Positions 8,920 to 17,859 are shown, counted from the stretch's first letter. The stretch is 64,000 nucleotides of DNA from Candidatus Kryptonium thompsonii (GCA_001442925.1 LDXX01000006.1:62001-126000); one strand, 5' to 3'. Translations and numbers: made by a program. The notes: generated by a model from the letters alone, not told the origin.

Positions 8920-10409
8920 AAGCAAGCAAAATAATTTTACTGATGTTGTTAGCAGTGGCAATTTCATCGGCGAAAAATTCGGAGATAAAGATTAAAGAGC
9001 TTTACAGTCCAAATTATCCAATAATAACATTCAGGGTAATGATTGGGACGGGTTCTGTGAATGATCCGAAGGGGAAGGAGGGTTTAAATGCTTTGACAAT
9101 TTTAATGCTTGCGCAGGGTGGGACCAAGGAACTAACATACAAAGAAATTCAAGAAAAACTTTACCCTTGGGCAGCGAGGATAAGTTATCAATTTGACAAA
9201 GAGGTCAGCGTTATAATTGGCGAGGTCCACAGAGATCACCTTGAAAAATTTTACAAAATTTTCTCCGATTTGATCTTAAATCCAAGGTTTGATGAACAAG
9301 ATTTCAAAAGAAATAAGGATTTGTTGTTAAACTACATTAGAGCAACGATAAGAAGCGGGGATGATGAAGAGCTTGGGAAACAAGCCCTTGTTTGGTTTAT
9401 ATACGAAGATCATCCTTATCATTCTCCGGAGTTTGGAACTGTTGAGGGATTAAACAACATTACGCTGGAGGATGTGAAAAACTTTTATAAAAAATATTTC
9501 ACGCAAGGTAATATAACGTTTGGAATTGCTGGCGGTTACCCAAAAAGTTTAATTCAAAAGATAAAGAAAGATTTTTCAAAACTTCCTTTGGGGAAACCTG
9601 AGCCAGTTAAGTTGCCGGAGCCGAAGAAAATTAATGGGCTTGAATTTCTTTTGATTGAGAAGGAAACACGCTCAACGGCGATATCATTTGGATTTCCAAT
9701 TTCAATTAATCGCTCTCATAAGGATTTCTACGCTTTGATGGTTGCAAATTCATACTTTGGGGAACATAGAACTTTCAATGGCATTTTGATGCAAAAGATA
9801 AGGGGTCAGCGTGGTTTAAACTATGGCGATTACTCGTATATTGAGCATTTCGTCCAAGATGGCGGTTCAACTTTTCCAGTTCCAAACATACCAAGGAGAC
9901 AGCAATATTTTAGCGTTTGGATAAGGCCCGTTGAAAATAAAAATAGGCATTTCGTTTTAAGGCAGGCGATAAGGGAACTTGAGATTTTGGTTAAGAATGG
10001 GTTAAGTGAAAAAGATTTCGAGTCGACGAGGGAATTTTTGCTGAACTATTCGAAGTTGTGGGTCCAAACTCTTAACAGACGGCTTGGCTATATGATGGAC
10101 TCCGATTGGTATGGGATTGAATATTTCATTGATAAAATTCAGAAGGAACTTCCCAAGTTAACAGTTGAGGATGTTAACAATGCGATAAGGAAATATCTTA
10201 ACTTTGAAAACATCAAAATAGTTGCTGTGACGAAGGATGCGCAGTCATATATGCAGGATTTAGTTTCAAATAAGCCAAGCCCAATATCTTATGTAAGCCC
10301 CGTGTCACAGTCGATTCTTGAGGAGGATAAGATAATACAAGAGTATAGGTTAAATGCCAAGCCGGAAAATTTCAGAATAATGTCGGTTGACGAGGTTTTT
10401 GAAAAATAA
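8916..10409 (+). CDS. M16-family peptidase-like protein, non-catalytic partner
   Basis: A 497-residue secreted protein with the two-domain M16 fold but no HxxEH motif: the equivalent helix reads LNALTILMLAQGGT, with no zinc ligands. It retains the conserved Arg and Tyr of the C-terminal domain (RGQRGLNYGDYSY), which in paired M16B enzymes is typical of the non-catalytic subunit and helps bind substrate in the partner's site. The start overlaps the stop of the catalytic subunit by 4 bases, indicating translational coupling and a 1:1 complex. A GC-rich hairpin follows. Confidence 0.9.
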   Translation: MKASKIILLMLLAVAISSAKNSEIKIKELYSPNYPIITFRVMIGTGSVNDPKGKEGLNALTILMLAQGGTKELTYKEIQEKLYPWAARISYQFDKEVSVIIGEVHRDHLEKFYKIFSDLILNPRFDEQDFKRNKDLLLNYIRATIRSGDDEELGKQALVWFIYEDHPYHSPEFGTVEGLNNITLEDVKNFYKKYFTQGNITFGIAGGYPKSLIQKIKKDFSKLPLGKPEPVKLPEPKKINGLEFLLIEKETRSTAISFGFPISINRSHKDFYALMVANSYFGEHRTFNGILMQKIRGQRGLNYGDYSYIEHFVQDGGSTFPVPNIPRRQQYFSVWIRPVENKNRHFVLRQAIRELEILVKNGLSEKDFESTREFLLNYSKLWVQTLNRRLGYMMDSDWYGIEYFIDKIQKELPKLTVEDVNNAIRKYLNFENIKIVAVTKDAQSYMQDLVSNKPSPISYVSPVSQSILEEDKIIQEYRLNAKPENFRIMSVDEVFEK

Positions 10410-10416
10410 ATTTTAT

Positions 10417-10440
10417 GGGCGGGTTTATCCCGCCCGGTTT
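10417..10440 (+). terminator. Hairpin after the M16 pair, probable weak terminator
   Basis: GGGCGGG (10417-10423), loop TTTAT, CCCGCCC (10429-10435), then GGTTT. The 7-bp all-GC stem is strong but the T-run is only three bases after two G, so termination may be incomplete. The radical SAM gene starts at 10443 immediately downstream. Confidence 0.5.
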
Positions 10441-10442
10441 AT

Positions 10443-11507
10443 ATGAGCCCGTGTAGTATTTGTGGTGAAAGAAATTTTGTTTCAAAGGTTTTTAATGCTT
10501 GCATCAATTGTATACGCAAAAATAAAGACAATGTAGTTGAGAAGATTCTTAAATTTCACGCCCAAACGAGAGCAGAATTTAACCTTCCTTCTCAAATTCC
10601 ACATTCAACTTTTGATAAAAGTGTCACTTGTAAAATCTGTGGCAACGAGTGTAGTTTATCTGAGGGTGAAGTTGGGTATTGTGGATTGCGAGTGAATTTT
10701 GGAGGAAAATTATTTCATCTTGCTGGCACATCAAATAATGGGTTACTTGATTGGTATTTTGATCCTTTGCCAACGAATTGTGTTGCTAGCTGGGTTTGCG
10801 ATGGCTCAAAGCAAAGCGGGAAAAAGAATTTAGCTGTGTTTTACAGAAGTTGCAGTTTCAATTGTTTATTTTGTCAAAATTGGCATTTCAGGGAGACAAA
10901 TATAAAAAGGGCGAGAAAAATTTCTGCGGATGGGCTTGCGGATGTCGTTGATGATGAGACATTTTGCGTTTGTTATTTCGGTGGGGATCCATCTACGCAG
11001 GTGGTTCATGCGATTAATGCTTCAAAGATAATTTTGAGAAAGAGAAACGATGTTCGAATTTGTTGGGAGACGAACGGAAATATGAATAAGAAATTTCTTG
11101 AGGTTGCCGTTAAGTTATCTCTTGAGTCAGGTGGTTGTATAAAATTTGATATAAAGGCATACAATGAAAACTTAAATATAGCTTTGTGCGGTGTAAGTAA
11201 TCGTAGGACATTGGAAAATTTTGAATTTGCTTGTCGATTTATAAGTCAACGTCCCGAGCCCCCACTTGTTGTTGCAAGTACACTTGTTATACCCGGATAT
11301 ATCGATGCTGAAGAGGTTTATCAAATTGCCAAATTCATAGCTCAATTTGATAAAAACATCCCCTACTCCTTGCTTGCATTTTATCCGCAGTTTTATCTTT
11401 GCGATCTCCCAGTGACATCAAAACAGTTGATGAGGGAATGTGTGGATGCAGCGATTTCAGGGGGCTTGAAAAGAGTTTATATTGGGAATGTTCATTTGCT
11501 GATTTGA
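10443..11507 (+). CDS. Radical SAM protein with N-terminal cysteine-rich segments (PflA/AmmeMemoRadiSam-like)
   Basis: A 354-residue radical SAM enzyme: the CxxxCxxC cluster motif is C137-SFN-C141-LF-C144, followed by QNWHF as in the pyruvate-formate-lyase-activase (COG1180/COG1313) group, and a GGDPS segment matches the SAM-binding GGEP position. Two cysteine pairs at the N-terminus (C4/C7, C20/C23) look like a small zinc ribbon, and C63/C66/C70/C80 form a second Cys-rich patch typical of AmmeMemoRadiSam-system enzymes. No glycyl-radical enzyme gene is nearby, so the substrate is unknown. The gene is convergent with tRNA-Arg. Confidence 0.8.
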   Translation: MSPCSICGERNFVSKVFNACINCIRKNKDNVVEKILKFHAQTRAEFNLPSQIPHSTFDKSVTCKICGNECSLSEGEVGYCGLRVNFGGKLFHLAGTSNNGLLDWYFDPLPTNCVASWVCDGSKQSGKKNLAVFYRSCSFNCLFCQNWHFRETNIKRARKISADGLADVVDDETFCVCYFGGDPSTQVVHAINASKIILRKRNDVRICWETNGNMNKKFLEVAVKLSLESGGCIKFDIKAYNENLNIALCGVSNRRTLENFEFACRFISQRPEPPLVVASTLVIPGYIDAEEVYQIAKFIAQFDKNIPYSLLAFYPQFYLCDLPVTSKQLMRECVDAAISGGLKRVYIGNVHLLI

Positions 11508-11512
11508 GATAG

Positions 11513-11587
11513 TGCCCCTGGCAGGATTCGAACCTGCGACACGCGGTTTAGGAAACCGCTGCTCTATCCATGCTGAGCTACAGGGGC
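11513..11587 (-). tRNA. tRNA-Arg (anticodon CCT)
   Basis: Reverse-strand cloverleaf: acceptor stem GCCCCTG pairs with CAGGGGC, the D-arm carries AGCTCAG...TGGATAGAGC, the anticodon stem GCGGT/ACCGC closes a loop TTCCTAA with anticodon CCT (decodes AGG), and the T-arm has the GTTCGAATC consensus. The discriminator base is A; no CCA is encoded. It ends 6 bases from the convergent radical SAM gene. Confidence 0.95.
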
Positions 11588-11730
11588 GAAGTGAATTTTT
11601 TTTAAAATTAAAAAAAGAGAAGAAAAAAATCAACAAATCTGAGGTGTGGTACTTTAGGTTTAGAAAGTTGTTTTTTTAGGAACGATTTTTTTAACTTTAA
11701 AAAAGTAGAAATTCAAATCGCAAACTTCAG

Positions 11731-12774
11731 ATGGGAAAGCAGAGGAAGGGCATAAAGATAACTCCGGAATTAATTGAGGAAATAACAAAGTTAGTTGACG
11801 AAAGGATCCGGATCACATATGTGAAGCGAGATGATTTCGAGGGTTTGAAGGAAATAGTTAGACAACTTAGTGAAAATGTTCTTTCCCTTGCAGAAGCGCA
11901 GAGAAGGACACAAGAGGAGTTTGTATTGTTTAGAGAGATGACCGAGGAGAACTTTAGGAAGGTATGGGAGGCTATAAATCAACTCACAATTAGAGTAGAT
12001 CAGCTTGCTGAAGCGCAGAGGAGAACTGAGGAGAGGTTGGATGCATTTGAGAGGACAACTGAGGAGAATTTTAAGAGGGTATGGGAAAGCATAAATCAGC
12101 TTGCTGAGGCGCAGAGAAAGACGGAAGAGAGGCTCAGTTCACTTGCTCAAAGAGTTGATGAACTTGCTGAGGCACAGAGGAAAACGGAAGAGAGGCTCAA
12201 TTCGCTTGCTCAAAGAGTGGATGAACTTGCTGAGGCACAGAGGAAGACTGAAGAGAGCATCAATTCGCTTGCTCAAAGGGTAGATCAGCTTGCTGAGGCA
12301 CAAAGGAAGACTGAGGAGAGATTAAATCAACTTATAGCTGAGCATCAGAGGACAAGGGAGATACTTGCTGGTATTTCTGATACAGTTGGATATGGGCTTG
12401 AGGATAAGGTTATGCTTTATATGATGAAGGAGTTTGCAAGAGATGAATATGGAATTGAAGCCGAAGTAGTAGGGCGGAAGAACATTGTCTATCCGGATGG
12501 GAGATATGATGAGGTCAACATTTATATTGAGGGAAGAAGAAATGGTGAAAAGGTTTATGTGATCGGTGAATGCAAGTCGAGGCCAAGTAAGAGTGAGGTT
12601 GATAAGCTTGTCAAGAAGAGAGAAAGGTTGAGAAGTTATCTAAATGCCGATGTCTATGTTTTTATAGTTGGTTATCATTTCACACCGGAAGTTGAACTTT
12701 ATTTGCAGGAGGAATATCCTGAAGTGAAGGTATTTAGGAGTTATGAATTTGAAATGAGGTACGGGAGGAAATAA
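11731..12774 (+). CDS. Coiled-coil protein with C-terminal PD-(D/E)XK-like domain (DUF3782 type)
   Basis: A 347-residue cytoplasmic protein. Residues about 35-210 form a long coiled coil; 124-207 consist of four 21-residue (three-heptad) repeats beginning LAEAQRKTEE. The C-terminal domain (about 215-347) resembles the DUF3782 nuclease-fold family: D260 in GRYDEVN and E280-x-K282 in VIGECKS give the D...ExK pattern of PD-(D/E)XK enzymes. Proteins of this type are common, often multi-copy, in thermophiles and cyanobacteria; no function is established. The domain is preserved, so DNA binding or cleavage is possible but unproven. It precedes mutS by 20 bases, which may be chance. Confidence 0.75.
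   Translation: MGKQRKGIKITPELIEEITKLVDERIRITYVKRDDFEGLKEIVRQLSENVLSLAEAQRRTQEEFVLFREMTEENFRKVWEAINQLTIRVDQLAEAQRRTEERLDAFERTTEENFKRVWESINQLAEAQRKTEERLSSLAQRVDELAEAQRKTEERLNSLAQRVDELAEAQRKTEESINSLAQRVDQLAEAQRKTEERLNQLIAEHQRTREILAGISDTVGYGLEDKVMLYMMKEFARDEYGIEAEVVGRKNIVYPDGRYDEVNIYIEGRRNGEKVYVIGECKSRPSKSEVDKLVKKRERLRSYLNADVYVFIVGYHFTPEVELYLQEEYPEVKVFRSYEFEMRYGRK
12100..12351 (+). repeat. Four in-frame 63-bp tandem repeats
   Basis: Four consecutive 63-base units encode 21-residue coiled-coil repeats (residues 124-144, 145-165, 166-186, 187-207). The first two are nearly identical in DNA; the fourth diverges after its first half. Unit length equals three heptads, so gain or loss of a unit would lengthen or shorten the coiled coil without breaking register. 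Confidence 0.85.
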
Positions 12775-12794
12775 AATAAAATTTTTTCGATATT

Positions 12795-15431
12795 ATGTCA
12801 ACGCCATTGATGAGGCAATACCGTAAGATAAAAGCACAATATCCAGATGCTATAGTTTTGTTTAGAATGGGCGATTTTTACGAAACGTTTGAGGAAGATG
12901 CAAAGATAACAGCCAAAGTTTTGGGTATAGCTTTAACCAAAAGAGCAAATGGTGCAGCTGCTGATGTGCCGCTTGCAGGGTTTCCACATCATGCACTTGA
13001 TACATATCTTCCAAAACTTGTCAAGGCAGGATATAAGGTTGCCATTTGTGAACAACTTGAAGATCCAAAGTTAGCAAAGGGGATAGTCAAACGAGATGTT
13101 ATTGAGATAGTCACTCCGGGCGTTGCTGTTAGCGATAAACTTCTTGACAATAGGGCAAATAATTTTGTTTGCGCTTTATTTTTTAAAGGTGATAAAGTTG
13201 GAGTTGCTTTCGCTGATGTATCAACAGGTGAATTTTATACAACCGAGGTTAAAATCGATGAATTATCTAATTTGCTTGACACTATAACTCCAAGTGAAAT
13301 TTTATACAGTAAATCGCATAAAGATATCATCGAACAAGTTTTTGGAGAAATTCAAGTCAAACCAGCTTTCACGAAGCTTGAAGATTGGGTTTTTAAATAT
13401 GACTACGCTTTTGAAATTTTAACGGGGCATTTTCAAACTCAATCATTGAAAGGTTTTGGTATAGATGATCTTGAGATTGGAATAATTTCTGCGGGGGCTG
13501 TTTTGCATTATCTTCAAGATACCCAAAGGACGAGGCTGGTTCATATTAAGAGAATTTCTCGATTCGATGTGAGCGATTATATGATACTTGATCCTGCCAC
13601 GAAGAGAAATCTTGAGATAGCGGTTTCATATTTAGGTGAGACAACCTATGGCACACTTTTTTCAGTTATAGATAGAACCCAAACCCCGATGGGGGCACGT
13701 CTTTTGAAACGATGGGTTTTAAGACCTTTAAAGAAACTTGAGCCGATCCAAAAAAGACTTGAAGCAGTTAAGGAACTTTATGAGAACTCAAAGTTAAGAA
13801 AAGAACTCAAAGAGATTCTCGCTGAGATCGGTGATATCGAGAGGTTGATATCGAGGATAGCAATTCGTGCTCATCTTCCAGGGACGACAGGCAGGGCAAA
13901 TCCAAGAGATATGATAAGTTTGAAAGAGTCGCTTAAGAAAATTCCTAAGATAAGGTCATTGCTTGCCGAGGTCAAGTCAGAAACACTTCAGAAGATATAT
14001 AAACTTTTGAATCCGCTTGAAAATATCATTGCATTAATAGAATCTGCGATAGTTGATGATCCACCGGCTACTGTCGCAGATGGAGGAGTTATAAGGGATG
14101 GATATAATCCGGAACTTGATGAATTGCGTTATATAAGTCGTTCAAGCAAAGAGTTTATAGCAAGTTTGCAGCAAAAGGAAAGGGAGAGAACCGGGATCCC
14201 AAGTTTAAAGATCGATTATAATTCTGTTTTTGGCTATTACATTGAAATAACAAAGGCACACCTTGATAAGGTCCCACCAGATTATATACGAAAGCAAACG
14301 CTTGTAAATGCCGAAAGATTTATTACGCCGGAATTGAAAGAGTATGAGGAGAAAATATTTACTGCCGAAGAGAAGATGGCTGCGCTTGAGGCTGAGCTTT
14401 TCAATCAATTGAGGGAGAAAATTTCCGAATATACAGAATCAATTCAGAAAAATGCACAGTTGATAGCAATGCTCGATTGTTTTGTCTCGCTTTCTGAAGT
14501 TGCGGTTGAAAATAATTACACATGTCCTATCGTTGACGATAGCGATGTGATTGAAATAAAAGAGGGGAGACATCCGGTTGTCGAGAAAATTTTGCCACCT
14601 GGAGAAAAATTTGTTCCAAATGATGTTAGGCTTGATAATTCTGAGAATCAGATTTTAATAATTACTGGTCCGAATATGTCTGGTAAAAGCGTTTTTTTGA
14701 GGCAGGTTGGTTTGATAGTCTTGTTAGCTCAAATTGGGAGTTTTGTTCCGGCAAGTTATGCTAGGATCGGGATTGTTGATAGAATTTTCACAAGGGTTGG
14801 GGCTTCGGATAACATAGCTGGGGGTGAGAGCACATTTCTGGTTGAAATGCACGAGATGGCGAATATTTTAAACAATGCCACACCTCGCAGTTTGATACTT
14901 TTGGATGAGGTTGGCCGTGGGACAAGCACTTTTGATGGGATTTCGATAGCATGGGCAATAACTGAGTATCTTCATGAGAACCCAAGAGTAAGAGCTAAGA
15001 CAATTTTTGCAACACATTATCATGAGTTGAATGAGCTCGCTGAACTATACCCAAGGATAAAGAATTTTAAAGCGGATGTCAGAGAGGTTGGGGATAAAGT
15101 TATATTTTTGCATAAAATTGTCCCTGGATATGCGGACCACAGTTATGGTATAGAAGTTGCGAAAATGGCTGGATTGCCGAAGGAGGTTACTGATAGAGCG
15201 AAGGAAATTCTCGCAAATCTAGAGCAGAAGGAGCTAACACCACAGGGCAAGGTAAAGAAGAAGATTTCGAAAGAGGCGTTGATGCAAAAGTTTCAGATAA
15301 GTTTATTTGAGTTAAACGATGATAGATTAAGGCAGGAGATTTTAAATCTTGACATTGACAATATGACGCCACTTCAAGCTCTTTTAAAACTTCAAGAGTT
15401 AAGGGGGAAAATAAGGAGCGGGGAGCTTTAA
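12795..15431 (+). CDS. mutS: DNA mismatch repair protein MutS
   Basis: A full-length 878-residue MutS1. The mismatch-recognition motif is F28-Y29-E30 in GDFYETF; connector, lever and clamp domains follow, and the C-terminal ABC ATPase shows Walker A GPNMSGKS at 625-632, the signature region STFLVEM, Walker B LILLDEVGRGTS and the ATHYHEL switch. A C-terminal helical tail is present. MutS recognises mispairs and recruits MutL; no mutL lies in this window. The ATG start fits homologues, which begin a few residues before the MRQY segment. Confidence 0.97.
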   Translation: MSTPLMRQYRKIKAQYPDAIVLFRMGDFYETFEEDAKITAKVLGIALTKRANGAAADVPLAGFPHHALDTYLPKLVKAGYKVAICEQLEDPKLAKGIVKRDVIEIVTPGVAVSDKLLDNRANNFVCALFFKGDKVGVAFADVSTGEFYTTEVKIDELSNLLDTITPSEILYSKSHKDIIEQVFGEIQVKPAFTKLEDWVFKYDYAFEILTGHFQTQSLKGFGIDDLEIGIISAGAVLHYLQDTQRTRLVHIKRISRFDVSDYMILDPATKRNLEIAVSYLGETTYGTLFSVIDRTQTPMGARLLKRWVLRPLKKLEPIQKRLEAVKELYENSKLRKELKEILAEIGDIERLISRIAIRAHLPGTTGRANPRDMISLKESLKKIPKIRSLLAEVKSETLQKIYKLLNPLENIIALIESAIVDDPPATVADGGVIRDGYNPELDELRYISRSSKEFIASLQQKERERTGIPSLKIDYNSVFGYYIEITKAHLDKVPPDYIRKQTLVNAERFITPELKEYEEKIFTAEEKMAALEAELFNQLREKISEYTESIQKNAQLIAMLDCFVSLSEVAVENNYTCPIVDDSDVIEIKEGRHPVVEKILPPGEKFVPNDVRLDNSENQILIITGPNMSGKSVFLRQVGLIVLLAQIGSFVPASYARIGIVDRIFTRVGASDNIAGGESTFLVEMHEMANILNNATPRSLILLDEVGRGTSTFDGISIAWAITEYLHENPRVRAKTIFATHYHELNELAELYPRIKNFKADVREVGDKVIFLHKIVPGYADHSYGIEVAKMAGLPKEVTDRAKEILANLEQKELTPQGKVKKKISKEALMQKFQISLFELNDDRLRQEILNLDIDNMTPLQALLKLQELRGKIRSGEL

Positions 15432-15459
15432 TTTTTTTGTTCCCATTATCAAAACTGAG

Positions 15460-15482
15460 TTTTACATAGTGAAACAGTAAAA
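15460..15482. promoter_or_regulatory. Inverted repeat upstream of iclR, candidate operator
   Basis: TTTTAC (15460-15465) and GTAAAA (15477-15482) are complementary and separated by 11 bases; the flanking two bases each side pair partly. It lies just upstream of the -35 box of the catabolic operon, a usual site for IclR-family binding. The role is inferred from position only. Confidence 0.4.
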
Positions 15483-15492
15483 TTATTAACTA

Positions 15493-15521
15493 TTGACACA
15501 AATTAGGAGATTTTTTATCTT
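15493..15521 (+). promoter_or_regulatory. Probable promoter of the iclR-dmp operon
   Basis: TTGACA (15493-15498), a 17-base spacer, then TATCTT (15516-15521): a good sigma70 match 27 bases before the iclR start. As no other clear promoter or terminator interrupts the genes up to dmpN, it may drive the regulator and pathway together. A -24/-12 sigma54 promoter, typical of DmpR-controlled phenol operons, was not seen. Confidence 0.6.
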
Positions 15522-15547
15522 ATTTCAGAACAAATAGCTCAAGGAGC

Positions 15548-16333
15548 ATGCGCATCGCACAAAAAAATAGTTCAATCGAGAAAGCATTCGCGATTTTGTC
15601 TGTCTTCTCGCAGAACGGGGGGCGATTTGAGCTTGGCGTTGGGGAGATAAGTAAAATTTTGAAAATGCATAAGAGCACTGTCCATAGATTCCTTCGTTCG
15701 ATGGAGAAAGTTGGGGTCATTGAAAGAAATAATGAAACGGGGAAATACAGGTTAGGTCTTAAACTTTATGAGCTTGGGAATAGCGTCTCATTGAAAAAAA
15801 TTATGGTTGATAGAGCAAGAAAATATCTTGAGGACTTGCATTGGTATTTAAATGAAACTGTTCATTTTGCGACGCTTAAAAATGGCGAGGTTGTGTATCT
15901 TGATAAAATAATCGCCGATAGAAATTTTGTAATTATCTCAGAAGTTGGAAAAAGACTACCAGCACATTGCACGGGGCTTGGTAAGGCAATGCTTGCCTTT
16001 TTACCTGAATCAGATGTTAAGAGGATTATAAAGGAAAAGGGATTGAAAAAATTTACGAAAAATACGATCACGAATAAGAAAGATTTATTTGAAGAATTGA
16101 AGAAAATAAGAGAGTGCGGATATGCGATTGATAATGAAGAAATTGAAGATGGATTAAGGTGCATTGCTGCGCCAATTTTCAACGGCGATGGGGAGGTAAT
16201 AGCGGCGGTGAGTATCTCAGGTCCATCAAGTAGAATCAATGAGACAACTTATGAAGAATACTCAAAGCATGTAATTAAAACTGCGAGATTAATTTCAGAA
16301 GAGTTAAAAAATGTAAATTGGAGGCTTATCTAA
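15548..16333 (+). CDS. IclR-family transcriptional regulator of the aromatic operon
   Basis: A 261-residue regulator with an N-terminal winged helix-turn-helix (about 8-70, with ISKILKMHKSTVHRFLRSM) and an IclR effector-binding domain (about 75-255, containing LPAHCTGLGKAMLAF and a conserved GLRCIAAPI). IclR proteins often control aromatic catabolism, for example PcaR, PobR and CatR-type regulators. It is the first gene of the operon; its stop overlaps the start of dmpC (TAATG), so it should sense a pathway substrate or intermediate and control its own operon. AAGGAG sits only one base before the ATG, unusually close, so translation may be modest. Confidence 0.9.
   Translation: MRIAQKNSSIEKAFAILSVFSQNGGRFELGVGEISKILKMHKSTVHRFLRSMEKVGVIERNNETGKYRLGLKLYELGNSVSLKKIMVDRARKYLEDLHWYLNETVHFATLKNGEVVYLDKIIADRNFVIISEVGKRLPAHCTGLGKAMLAFLPESDVKRIIKEKGLKKFTKNTITNKKDLFEELKKIRECGYAIDNEEIEDGLRCIAAPIFNGDGEVIAAVSISGPSSRINETTYEEYSKHVIKTARLISEELKNVNWRLI
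16320..16324 (+). promoter_or_regulatory. Ribosome binding site fixing the dmpC start
   Basis: GGAGG lies 8 bases before the ATG at 16333, which overlaps the iclR stop as TAATG. This favours 16333 over an in-frame TTG at 16318, which would place the start upstream of this site. Confidence 0.7.
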
Positions 16334-17835
16334 TGAGTGTAGTAAATGAATTAACGGATAAAAAAGGTGGAGTAATAAACAAAATTCTAGAGTTAAAAAA
16401 TTTCATTGGGGGTAAATTTGTTGATTCTGTAAGTGGTAAAAGATTTGAAAGCAAATATCCTGCGACGAATGAAGTTATAGCAACTGTTCCTGAAAGTGGG
16501 AAGGAGGATGTCGAGCTTGCAGTTAAATCTGCCGTTGAGGCTTTTAAAGTATGGAGCAAGATGCCAGTTAAAGAGAGAAGCAAGTATTTGATGCGAATTT
16601 CTGAGCTTATTATGAACAAACTTGATGAGCTTTCTTATCTTGAGTCGATAGATGTTGGTAAGCCTATAAAGCTTGCCAAGGGGATGGAGGTGCCGCGGGC
16701 GTCTTATAACTTTTCCTTTTTTGCTGAATTTGCAAAATATGTTCATACAGAGTTTTATGAAACGGATGATCGGGGTGCAATAAATTATGTTTTGAGGCGT
16801 CCAGTTGGCGTTGCTGGTCTTATAACGCCTTGGAATCTTCCGCTTTTGCTCACGACTTGGAAAGTCGCTCCTTGTCTTGCTGCCGGTAATACTTGTATAA
16901 TAAAACCTTCTGAACTTACGCCGATAACTGCGACAAAGCTTGCTGAAATCGCAGCTGAAGCTGGGCTTCCAGATGGTGTTTTAAATGTTGTTCATGGGTT
17001 TGGTCCAAATTCTGCTGGCGAATTTATAGTTTCTCATCCAGATGTTAAGTTAATTTCACTCACGGGGGAAACAACAACAGGGCAGGCAATAATGAGAGCT
17101 GCATCCCAGCACTTGAAAAAGTTATCTTTTGAACTTGGCGGGAAAAATCCAAATATAATCTTTGCTGACGCAGACATTGAGCAGGCGCTTGATGTGACAA
17201 TTCAATCAAGTTTTTCAAATCAGGGTGAGGTTTGTCTTTGTGGTTCAAGGATTTATGTTGAGAGAAAAATTTACGATGAATTCGTGGAGAAACTTGTGGA
17301 AAGAGCTAAAAGAGTTAAAGTTGGTGATCCATTAGATCCCGAAACCGATATGGGGGCTTTGATAAGTGAGGAACATTTACATAAAGTTCGCACCTACCTT
17401 GAAATTGCGGTCGCTGATGGAGGAAAAATTTTAACAGGGGGCAAAACACCTGAGCACCTTCCTGAAAAATTTAAATCTGGCAATTGGCTTGAGCCTACCG
17501 TGATAGTGGGGTTAAATGATAATTGTAGAGTGGTGAAAGAAGAAATTTTTGGACCAGTGGTAACCGTTTCGCCATTTGATGCCGAGGAAGAAGTAATTGA
17601 AAGAGCAAACAATACTCATTATGGGTTAAGCGCAACTATATGGACAAGGGATTTAGCCCGAGCACATAGGGTAGCTGCACAAATTGAAGCTGGGGTTATA
17701 TGGATTAACACATGGTTTTTGAGGGATTTGAGAACGCCTTTCGGTGGAATGAAGATGAGTGGAATTGGAAGAGAGGGCGGAATTTATAGTTTTGAGTTCT
17801 ACACAGAGTTGAAAAATGTATGCATAAAGTTGTGA
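16333..17835 (+). CDS. dmpC: 2-hydroxymuconic semialdehyde dehydrogenase
   Basis: Oxidises the ring-cleavage product 2-hydroxymuconic semialdehyde to 4-oxalocrotonate with NAD, the first step of the oxalocrotonate branch. The 500-residue protein has the aldehyde dehydrogenase core: GVAGLITPWNLPL (cofactor site), general base E267 in FELGGKNPN and nucleophile C301 in NQGEVCLCGSR, followed by KEEIFGPV. The NQGEVCLCGSR form and the closing tail (FYTELKNVCIKL) are characteristic of the DmpC/XylG group rather than generic betaine-aldehyde enzymes. It is coupled to iclR by a 1-base overlap. Confidence 0.93.
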   Translation: MSVVNELTDKKGGVINKILELKNFIGGKFVDSVSGKRFESKYPATNEVIATVPESGKEDVELAVKSAVEAFKVWSKMPVKERSKYLMRISELIMNKLDELSYLESIDVGKPIKLAKGMEVPRASYNFSFFAEFAKYVHTEFYETDDRGAINYVLRRPVGVAGLITPWNLPLLLTTWKVAPCLAAGNTCIIKPSELTPITATKLAEIAAEAGLPDGVLNVVHGFGPNSAGEFIVSHPDVKLISLTGETTTGQAIMRAASQHLKKLSFELGGKNPNIIFADADIEQALDVTIQSSFSNQGEVCLCGSRIYVERKIYDEFVEKLVERAKRVKVGDPLDPETDMGALISEEHLHKVRTYLEIAVADGGKILTGGKTPEHLPEKFKSGNWLEPTVIVGLNDNCRVVKEEIFGPVVTVSPFDAEEEVIERANNTHYGLSATIWTRDLARAHRVAAQIEAGVIWINTWFLRDLRTPFGGMKMSGIGREGGIYSFEFYTELKNVCIKL

Positions 17836-17859
17836 ATTTGTTCTTTTAGCTTTGTTTCC

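Noticed and set aside
12101-12283. Second plus-strand frame open across the repeats of the coiled-coil gene
   Set aside because: An Arg-rich out-of-frame shadow of the 63-bp repeats, with no start signal.
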